Shown here in pieces: positions 1 to 4,745 of a stretch of DNA of 5,164 bases; position 1 is the stretch's first letter, and every line of letters starts with the position of its first letter. A program made the translations under genes and the position numbers. Source of the DNA: Planctomycetota bacterium (GTDB lineage: Bacteria; Planctomycetota; Phycisphaerae; SM23-33); contig JAGHBS010000135.1 in assembly GCA_021160865.1 (NCBI GenBank), forward strand, positions 1 to 5,164. Direction: 5' to 3'. The notes under the pieces are model-generated. The model was not told the origin of the DNA. It saw only the letters and a program-made list of their open reading frames with translations, and made no database searches.

Positions 1-1
1 A

Positions 2-12
2 TATGATATTAT
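2..12 (+). promoter_or_regulatory. Possible -10 element for the first gene
   Basis: The short leader before the first gene is very AT-rich. It holds two overlapping -10-like hexamers, TATGAT at 2-7 and TATTAT at 7-12, each one base away from TATAAT. A transcript starting around 14-19 would have a leader of only 12-17 bases and no Shine-Dalgarno site. The matching -35 would lie outside the window, so this call rests on one hexamer in AT-rich DNA and is weak. Confidence 0.2.
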
Positions 13-30
13 ACTTCAATTTTATCATCG

Positions 31-705
31 ATGTCGAAGACGGAAAAAATCTTGATGGAGATGTATCAGGCTGCCAGAAGGCATTTCGGTCATCAGGGCT
101 GGTGGCCTGGTGATGGTGCGCTGGAAATATGTATCGGTGCGATTCTGACGCAAAATACAAACTGGAAAAATGTCGAAAAGGCAATTGCCAACCTCAAATC
201 AGCAGGCTTGATGAGCATTTCGGCAATTCATTCTACACCGGTAGAGAAACTGGCTGAACTTATCAGGCCGACAGGGTATTTCAATATCAAGGCTAGGCGG
301 TTAAAGAACTTCATCAAGCACGCTTACGAAACGGCAGGTGATGATATAGAAGCGTTTCTGGATAAGCCCCTCTCCGAATTGCGAGCGGAGTTGCTTTCGA
401 TAAGTGGCATCGGGCGTGAGACGGCTGATTCGATTATCCTTTACGCTGCTGGTAAGCCGACCTTTGTCGTCGATGCTTATACCTATCGGATTTTGCTCAG
501 ACACGGTCTAATCAGCGATGATTATGATTACGAGATGATAAAGGAGTTGCTCGAATCGTCATTGCCTGAGGATGTGGAATTGTTTAATGACTTTCATGCG
601 CAGTTTGTAGCAGTGGGGAAGAATTATTGTCGCCCCAAGCCACAATGCAAGGGCTGTCCGCTGGAATATCTGCCCCACGATATACATGCAGGTGAAGAGT
701 TTTGA
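31..705 (+). CDS. Endonuclease III-related HhH-GPD DNA glycosylase (MagIII/COG2231-like)
   Basis: This 224-residue protein belongs to the HhH-GPD base-excision repair superfamily, whose members cut damaged bases from DNA in the cytoplasm. Visible landmarks are the N-terminal GWWP and ILTQNTNWKNVEKAI segments (residues 23-52), typical of the endonuclease III-related MagIII/COG2231 branch; a helix-hairpin-helix LLSISGIGRETADSI (121-135); and the catalytic Asp in VVDAYT (D148). Where E. coli Nth has its lyase Lys (GVGRKTA), this protein has Glu130, so a monofunctional glycosylase is more likely than a glycosylase/AP lyase. The C-terminal loop has C200-X5-C206-X2-C209 but no fourth Cys, unlike the C-X6-C-X2-C-X5-C cluster of Nth, so an intact 4Fe-4S cluster is doubtful. 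Length is close to Nth (211 residues). ATG 31 has no Shine-Dalgarno; ATGs at 55 and 61 are alternatives that would cost only 8-10 residues. The substrate, perhaps alkylated purines as in MagIII, is inferred. It appears monocistronic. Confidence 0.88.
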   Translation: MSKTEKILMEMYQAARRHFGHQGWWPGDGALEICIGAILTQNTNWKNVEKAIANLKSAGLMSISAIHSTPVEKLAELIRPTGYFNIKARRLKNFIKHAYETAGDDIEAFLDKPLSELRAELLSISGIGRETADSIILYAAGKPTFVVDAYTYRILLRHGLISDDYDYEMIKELLESSLPEDVELFNDFHAQFVAVGKNYCRPKPQCKGCPLEYLPHDIHAGEEF

Positions 706-768
706 ACGAATGGATTCATAGAATGCAAGTTGATAGCAGAATCGGGTCATAAGCGGGATAAATTTTTG

Positions 769-797
769 TTGACAGGCGCATTTGTGCGATTTACGGT
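769..797 (+). promoter_or_regulatory. Candidate sigma70 promoter for the secreted-protein gene
   Basis: A perfect -35 hexamer TTGACA (769-774) is followed after 17 bases by TACGGT (792-797), which keeps only the outer T, A and T of the -10 consensus. A small palindrome, CGCA-TTTG-TGCG (777-788), sits in the spacer and could be an operator. Transcription would begin near 804, giving a leader of about 75 bases before ATG 880. The good -35 and exact spacing favour it; the poor -10 limits confidence. The rest of the 706-879 gap shows no other gene and no clear terminator for the upstream gene. Confidence 0.35.
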
Positions 798-867
798 AAG
801 CGCCGCCGTCGTTTGAGCCGATACCATTCATGTTGTTGAATGGGAAAGGATAAAGTGGGTCTATTAT

Positions 868-873
868 AAGGAG
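868..873 (+). promoter_or_regulatory. Ribosome-binding site fixing the start at ATG 880
   Basis: AAGGAG at 868-873 is a near-perfect Shine-Dalgarno site lying six bases before ATG 880. The in-frame TTG at 874 touches the site directly and cannot be used, so the protein starts MSKKIF rather than two residues earlier. Confidence 0.85.
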
Positions 874-879
874 TTGGTC

Positions 880-2808
880 ATGTCTAAGAAGATTTTCGTT
901 GTGATAGTGATTTTAGCAATGGTGTACTCGGTGGGAGTACTATCGGCACAGGTTGTCGGGGTCGCTGGCAGACAAGCAGGGGACGTACTAAAGCAGATAC
1001 CTGCTGATTGTGTCGGGTTTATCGTCGTCAATAATGTCAAGCAGTTCACAGGGAACATCGATATGTTCATCCAGCAGATAAGTCCGCCCAATCAGCCCTT
1101 CATGCAGGGGAGCATCCTCGAGAAGATCCGCCAGGGCGCTCGACTTGGTGAAGGTTTTAATGCCAACGGTGGCTTCGCGGTGGTGCTGCTCGAGCCAAAG
1201 AAGTATGGCTGTGATATTGCCGAATTAATGAAAGGCGTTGCAGCAGGGACTTCTGAGAAATCTAAGCCGCTTCCATTGGTCCTAATGATTCCCACCACGG
1301 ATAAGACGATGGCGAGTATGCTGGCAGCCTATCAGCCGGTCAGAAAGGCAGGGGGATACATCGAAATACCCCGTACAGGAAAGAAACCTATCTATGGTAT
1401 GGTTGCGGGTAGTTATGCAATTTTGAGTCCTAATCTTCAAGCCGTTCGTGCCGTTGCCCTCGGTGGAAGGTCCGTGACGACGGCGCTTTCAGCTACCGAT
1501 AGGGTGCTTATCAAGCGTAATGATCTTGCAGCGTGGATTAATTTGAAAAAGGTAAGACCCATTCTTGATTTGGTCATAAAGAATATGGAGGAAGAAGCAA
1601 ATCAACCACCTCTGGAGGCAATGGCACCGATGCCCTTAGCCCCTATGGCAAACATGAAAAAGATGATGGTCAGGCAGCTTAAAATGCTCTCCGAGACGGT
1701 TAAGCAGATGGACGATGTCTCGATGGGGCTGAGGATACGCAAGCAGGGTATATCAATAGATGGACGGGGTACATATCTTCCCGATAGCGAGATCGGCAAG
1801 GTGCTGGCTGCTTACAGACCCGTCCGCCGACCATTACTAAATCGGTTGCCGATGATGAAATATGTCGTGGCAGTCGGTTCCAGAAAGGAGGGCTTACAAC
1901 CTTCCCGCGAGAACCGTGCAAAGATAATTAATGAACTCTTTTCGACTGAGCCTTTCAGTAAATTATCTGCTGACGGTAAGAATAAACTTCGTAAAGCGAT
2001 GCTTGACTGGGCAGATCAAGTCGAGGAAGTGCAATTCTGCATGGGCGGAATCGCACATACTGGTGCTGGTCAGGTCGGATTGGCTTGCGTGGTGCGCTGC
2101 AAATCCCCCCAGAAGACCAAGCAGATATTGGCTGATGCTGTTAGCATCGCTAATGAGTTAATCAGAGTTGCTATTGCAGATGAAGATTTTAAGAAACTGA
2201 AGGTTAGATACCTGAAGGGCTTGGAGGTAGTAGCGGGCAAAAGGGTGGATGTAATCGAAATTACTCATCCGGAACTTGCAACGATGGATGAAGCCGATCG
2301 TGCAAAATTGCGGGCGATTCTCGGTGATGATAAGATTCGTCTGATGATTGTTGCCGTGGATGATAAGACATTGGTTATGACGCTTGGCGGTTCGAAGAAA
2401 TTCCTCACCGAAGCGATGAAGAGCGCTAACGGGACGGGGGTGCTTCAGAACTCTCCCGGTATTGCACGAGCATTGGCTAGGCTTCCCAAAAAGCGTGTTT
2501 CAGTCCTTCTGCTCAACATTGGGAATCTTTTCGAAGTAGCAGCCGATACTACCAAGGCAGTTGGGGAAGAATTTCCTCCGCTACCGGCTTTACCAGTTCA
2601 GGAGCCCTTTGCCGGAGCAGTTTCCATCGAGAAACGCGACATTGTCTTCACGGGAAACATTCCTACCGAAACTGTTAAAGGGCTTGTCAATACGGTGATG
2701 GGAATAATGGCGTCGGTCATGATGCCCCCTGGTGGACCACCTCCCGGCCCGGTGCCTCCTTGTGGACCAATACCGCCTGGTCCGCCGCCGGGTGGTTGGG
2801 CACCATAA
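880..2808 (+). CDS. Large exported protein of unknown function with Pro/Gly-rich tail
   Basis: The product is 642 residues when started at ATG 880. A clear Sec signal peptide is visible: MSKK, a hydrophobic run IFVVIVILAMVYSVGVL, and a likely SPase I cut in LSA|Q after residue 23. There is no lipobox and no other convincing membrane helix, so the mature protein should be periplasmic or secreted. After the signal comes a segment around IPADCVGFIVVNNVKQF (40-56), loosely like the opening of DUF3352-type exported proteins; I would not assign the family on this. A Met/Pro-rich linker (about 243-265) precedes a helical stretch (263-280) and a second large domain (about 310-600). The phrase LAAYxPVR occurs in both halves (148-155 and 309-316). 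The last 28 residues (615-642) are 15 Pro and 7 Gly. No catalytic motif is recognised. It lies alone between its own candidate promoter and a strong terminator, so it is probably monocistronic and unrelated to the Rnf genes. The ORF is certain; the function is unknown. Confidence 0.88.
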   Translation: MSKKIFVVIVILAMVYSVGVLSAQVVGVAGRQAGDVLKQIPADCVGFIVVNNVKQFTGNIDMFIQQISPPNQPFMQGSILEKIRQGARLGEGFNANGGFAVVLLEPKKYGCDIAELMKGVAAGTSEKSKPLPLVLMIPTTDKTMASMLAAYQPVRKAGGYIEIPRTGKKPIYGMVAGSYAILSPNLQAVRAVALGGRSVTTALSATDRVLIKRNDLAAWINLKKVRPILDLVIKNMEEEANQPPLEAMAPMPLAPMANMKKMMVRQLKMLSETVKQMDDVSMGLRIRKQGISIDGRGTYLPDSEIGKVLAAYRPVRRPLLNRLPMMKYVVAVGSRKEGLQPSRENRAKIINELFSTEPFSKLSADGKNKLRKAMLDWADQVEEVQFCMGGIAHTGAGQVGLACVVRCKSPQKTKQILADAVSIANELIRVAIADEDFKKLKVRYLKGLEVVAGKRVDVIEITHPELATMDEADRAKLRAILGDDKIRLMIVAVDDKTLVMTLGGSKKFLTEAMKSANGTGVLQNSPGIARALARLPKKRVSVLLLNIGNLFEVAADTTKAVGEEFPPLPALPVQEPFAGAVSIEKRDIVFTGNIPTETVKGLVNTVMGIMASVMMPPGGPPPGPVPPCGPIPPGPPPGGWAP

Positions 2809-2844
2809 ATAACGTTGTTGTAGAGTAAAGAGATATTGGAGGGA

Positions 2845-2903
2845 AGAAACACTGATGGCTGTGAAGAGTTGCTTCACAGCCATCGGTGTTTTTCAGAAAC
2901 ACT
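2845..2903 (+). repeat. 9-bp direct repeat flanking the terminator
   Basis: AGAAACACT occurs at 2845-2853 and again at 2895-2903, exactly 50 bases apart, on either side of the terminator hairpin core. The layout resembles a target-site duplication around a tiny hairpin element. Because the first copy overlaps the base of the stem, it may be chance or reflect local duplication. Confidence 0.4.
2849..2893 (+). terminator. Strong rho-independent terminator
   Basis: An 18-base left arm (2849-2866) and right arm (2872-2889) pair completely, with one G-U wobble, around the 5-base loop AGTTG. The run TTTTT (2889-2893) follows at once. It starts 40 bases after the stop of the exported-protein gene and separates that gene from the Rnf operon. 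The opposite strand lacks a comparable T-run, so it should act mainly on + strand transcripts. Confidence 0.93.
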
Positions 2904-2931
2904 TCACGAAAAACGCTGTGGATATGAAAAT

Positions 2932-2943
2932 CTCACTTGTGAG
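2932..2943. repeat. 12-bp palindrome upstream of the Rnf promoter
   Basis: CTCAC-TT-GTGAG is a perfect 5-bp inverted repeat with a 2-base centre. It ends ten bases before the candidate -35 hexamer at 2954, where an activator or repressor might bind. A 12-base palindrome can occur by chance, so its function is unproven. Confidence 0.25.
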
Positions 2944-2953
2944 GTAAAATTTC

Positions 2954-2982
2954 TTGATTGTCCAATGGGGGATTTGTAAAAT
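2954..2982 (+). promoter_or_regulatory. Candidate sigma70 promoter of the Rnf operon
   Basis: TTGATT (2954-2959, four of six consensus bases) and TAAAAT (2977-2982, five of six) are separated by the ideal 17 bases. Transcription would start near 2989, giving a leader of about 25 bases before ATG 3015. It lies just after the upstream terminator, where a promoter for the Rnf genes is needed. A second GTAAAAT copy at 2944-2950 also looks like a -10 but has no matching -35. Confidence 0.55.
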
Positions 2983-3008
2983 CCTGATTTCTTACTTTTA
3001 TCAGGATT
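2980..3008. promoter_or_regulatory. Inverted repeat spanning -10 to RBS: possible operator
   Basis: AATCCTGAT (2980-2988) and ATCAGGATT (3000-3008) form a perfect 9-bp inverted repeat with an 11-base centre. The half-site centres are 20 bp apart, about two helical turns, which suits a dimeric DNA-binding regulator. The site overlaps the end of the -10 hexamer, the predicted start point and the AGGA ribosome-binding site, so binding would block transcription. In a longer transcript from upstream the same bases could fold and hide the ribosome-binding site. If transcription starts near 2989 the left arm is not in the RNA, so the DNA-operator reading is preferred. Confidence 0.45.
3003..3006 (+). 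promoter_or_regulatory. Ribosome-binding site of the small Rnf-operon gene
   Basis: AGGA at 3003-3006 lies eight bases before ATG 3015. It is a short but well-placed Shine-Dalgarno site and falls inside the right arm of the inverted repeat 2980-3008. Confidence 0.45.
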
Positions 3009-3014
3009 GCCGTT

Positions 3015-3293
3015 ATGGAAGATAAGGAAGCATCTTGTCATTCGTGTCCGCTTAGTGCACTTTGTTCAGCCCAGCCGAGCGGCGCAGAAGACATCCAGGA
3101 GGCTACCGGTTGTAAATTGGTTAGCCAGGCGATAGCGTTTTTTCTTCTGCCGATAGCTGCTGCTATTGTGGTAGCGGCAATGGTAAAGGATGAAAATGTG
3201 CGAATACTTGCCAGTATCGGTACATTCATTATCGTTTCAGCAGCGGTAGCGGCAGTAAGTTGGTTTCTCCGACGAAAACGAAGGGCAGAATGA
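3015..3293 (+). CDS. Small Cys-motif membrane protein, RseC-like, at head of the Rnf operon
   Basis: The 92-residue product has a short soluble N-terminus with C8-X2-C11-X5-C17 and a further C33, then two hydrophobic helices (about 36-57 and 63-85), and ends RRKRRAE. By the positive-inside rule both ends should be cytoplasmic. RseC/MucC proteins, which accompany rnf genes in many bacteria and act in the SoxR-reducing system, share this order: a C-X2-C-X5-C motif, a later Cys, two membrane helices, and both ends inside. This protein lacks most of the soluble domain that RseC has between motif and helices (E. coli RseC is about 160 residues). It is therefore either a miniature RseC or an unrelated look-alike. 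The cysteines could bind a metal or Fe-S centre. Its stop is three bases before the rnfC start, so the two should be cotranscribed and perhaps coupled. The role as an Rnf accessory or assembly factor is inferred from position and motif. Confidence 0.75.
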   Translation: MEDKEASCHSCPLSALCSAQPSGAEDIQEATGCKLVSQAIAFFLLPIAAAIVVAAMVKDENVRILASIGTFIIVSAAVAAVSWFLRRKRRAE

Positions 3294-3302
3294 GCAATGA
3301 GC
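3289..3302 (+). repeat. 7-bp tandem repeat across the stop/start junction
   Basis: AATGAGC occurs twice in direct succession (3289-3295 and 3296-3302). The first copy contains the TGA stop of the small membrane-protein gene and the second contains the ATG of rnfC. Removing one copy would leave the classic ATGA stop-start overlap. Confidence 0.7.
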
Positions 3303-4658
3303 GTTGCAGAGAAGATATCCGTTCCGGGAAAACGTAATTTTTCAAGGGGGGTGCATCCTGATGATAAAAAATCACTATCTGCTAATGCTCCTATCGAGGT
3401 ACTACCAACACCTAAGAGCGTGTTGATACCGCTTTCCCAGCACATCGGGGCACCGTGTAAATCTGTCGTCAGTCCACGGACGCAGGTACAAATAGGTGAT
3501 GTACTCGGTGATTCCGATGCCTTTGTCTCTGCCCCGGTACATGCTTCTATTGCAGGAACAACTGCTGCCCAAACGACGACGACCTTACCCAATGGTGTTC
3601 ATACCGCTGCCATTCCGATAACCGCTGCTGATGAGCAGGGTCTCACCGGCCAGTCGTTATGGGAGGATATTTACGGTGGAAATTGGCAAATTGATGCTAT
3701 TGATTCATATAAGCCTGATGAAATTATCAATTTAGTTCGTCGTGCTGGTATTGCAGGGATGGGAGGGGCTACATTTCCGACGCACGTGAAACTCAAGCAG
3801 AATCCAGAACGTCCCGTTGATACACTGTTGGTCAATGGTTGTGAATGTGAGCCGTATTTGACCTCGGATTATCGGCTGATGCTTCAGGCTCCTGATGCAA
3901 TTGTTTCAGGCGCCATCCTCGCTGCCCGTGCTGCTGGGGCAAGGAGAATACTAATCGTTATTGAGGACAACAAGCCCGATGCGATTTCTACGATGCAATC
4001 AGCCACTCGAGACACTAACGTAGGTGTTGTTGAGGTTCACACTAAATACCCGATGGGTGGTGAAAGGCAGCTGATATATGCGGTGCTCAAACGAGAAGTT
4101 CCTACGGGCGGCTTGCCGCTTGATGTGGGCGTGGTGGTGGTCAACGTTGCCACTGCTGCCGCCATCGCCCGGGCGGTGCTGCGGGGCAAGCCCTTGACCC
4201 ATCGGATAATTTCCGTCACCGGTGAGGGCGTAAGGTCGCCCAAAAACTTACTGGTACCAATCGGCACCAGTTATGCTGATTTAATCGAATACTGCGGCGG
4301 ACTTACTGATGATGCCGTCAGGGTAATTTCGGGCGGGCCCATGATGGGCTTTACTGTGGCTGATCTCAATACGCCCGTGACGAAGGGGACTTCCGGCGTG
4401 GTGGTATTGACCGATAAGCAGGTTCGTCGAATGGAAGAGACTGCCTGCATTCGCTGCGGGCGATGCGTGGAGAGTTGTCCGCTGGGGCTTATCCCCACGA
4501 AGATTGCCCTTGCTGCCAGGGCAAAGGATTGGGTCGTTGCCCGAAGATACTATCTGACCGCTTGCGTTGAGTGCGGTTGTTGTGGATATGTCTGCCCTGC
4601 TGGCATTCCGCTTGTCCAGTTGATTCGTGCTGGCAAGGCAGCCATGCCGAAGGAGTAA
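3297..4658 (+). CDS. rnfC: Rnf complex subunit RnfC (flavin/Fe-S electron-transfer subunit)
   Basis: RnfC is the membrane-associated subunit of the Rnf complex, expected to exchange electrons with NAD(H) and pass them along Fe-S centres, coupled to Na+ or H+ transport. The 453-residue product shows the family architecture: an N-terminal barrel-sandwich domain with RGVHP (17-21), IPLSQHIGAP (44-53) and FVSAPVHASIAG (76-87); a complex I 51-kDa-like flavin/NADH fold with GIAGMGGATFPTHVK (151-165) and VNGCECEPYLTSDYRLM (179-195); an SLBB-type segment (about 307-336); and ISGGPMMG (344-351). Two 4Fe-4S motifs follow: C384-X2-C387-X2-C390-X3-C394-P and C423-X2-C426-X2-C429-X3-C433-P, all eight ligands present. 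It ends soon after, without the long Ala-rich tail of enterobacterial RnfC (over 700 residues), matching the short form known from clostridia. A modest GAAGGG (3280-3285) lies 11 bases before ATG 3297. It follows the small membrane-protein gene by three bases and precedes rnfD by 87. Vestigial or broken features: none seen. Confidence 0.97.
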   Translation: MSVAEKISVPGKRNFSRGVHPDDKKSLSANAPIEVLPTPKSVLIPLSQHIGAPCKSVVSPRTQVQIGDVLGDSDAFVSAPVHASIAGTTAAQTTTTLPNGVHTAAIPITAADEQGLTGQSLWEDIYGGNWQIDAIDSYKPDEIINLVRRAGIAGMGGATFPTHVKLKQNPERPVDTLLVNGCECEPYLTSDYRLMLQAPDAIVSGAILAARAAGARRILIVIEDNKPDAISTMQSATRDTNVGVVEVHTKYPMGGERQLIYAVLKREVPTGGLPLDVGVVVVNVATAAAIARAVLRGKPLTHRIISVTGEGVRSPKNLLVPIGTSYADLIEYCGGLTDDAVRVISGGPMMGFTVADLNTPVTKGTSGVVVLTDKQVRRMEETACIRCGRCVESCPLGLIPTKIALAARAKDWVVARRYYLTACVECGCCGYVCPAGIPLVQLIRAGKAAMPKE

Positions 4659-4745
4659 GTCTGGTTAGTATTTGAGGCAAAGTGAGTCTGTGAGTAAATG
4701 AAATCATTGAGAAAATCGGAATAATGGATATACCTATTTGAAAAG

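Noticed and set aside
775..804. GGCGC/GCGCC inverted repeat upstream of the exported-protein gene as a terminator for the first gene
   Set aside because: The arms are only 5 bp with a 20-base loop and no T-run follows, so it is not a credible terminator.
874..879. TTG at 874 as the start of the exported protein
   Set aside because: It directly abuts the AAGGAG site with no spacer, whereas ATG 880 has the right 6-base spacing and gives a clean signal peptide.
2598..2852. Minus-strand frames opposite the 3' end of the exported-protein gene, rich in Gly/Pro or Arg
   Set aside because: They mirror the Pro/Gly-rich codons of the + strand gene, run across its terminator region, and have no ribosome-binding site or recognisable protein.
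3015..3293. Small Cys protein as RnfB or a ferredoxin
   Set aside because: It has only one C-X2-C-X5-C group and lacks the C-X2-C-X2-C-X3-CP motifs that define RnfB and ferredoxin clusters.
3038..3592. 184-codon minus-strand frame across the small membrane-protein gene and the rnfC start
   Set aside because: It overlaps two genes with clear protein signatures on the + strand, and its own translation is low-complexity Ala/Thr/Ser with no family resemblance.
4698..4724. 8-codon ORF between rnfC and rnfD
   Set aside because: It has no Shine-Dalgarno site and no conserved feature, and a frame this short is expected by chance.
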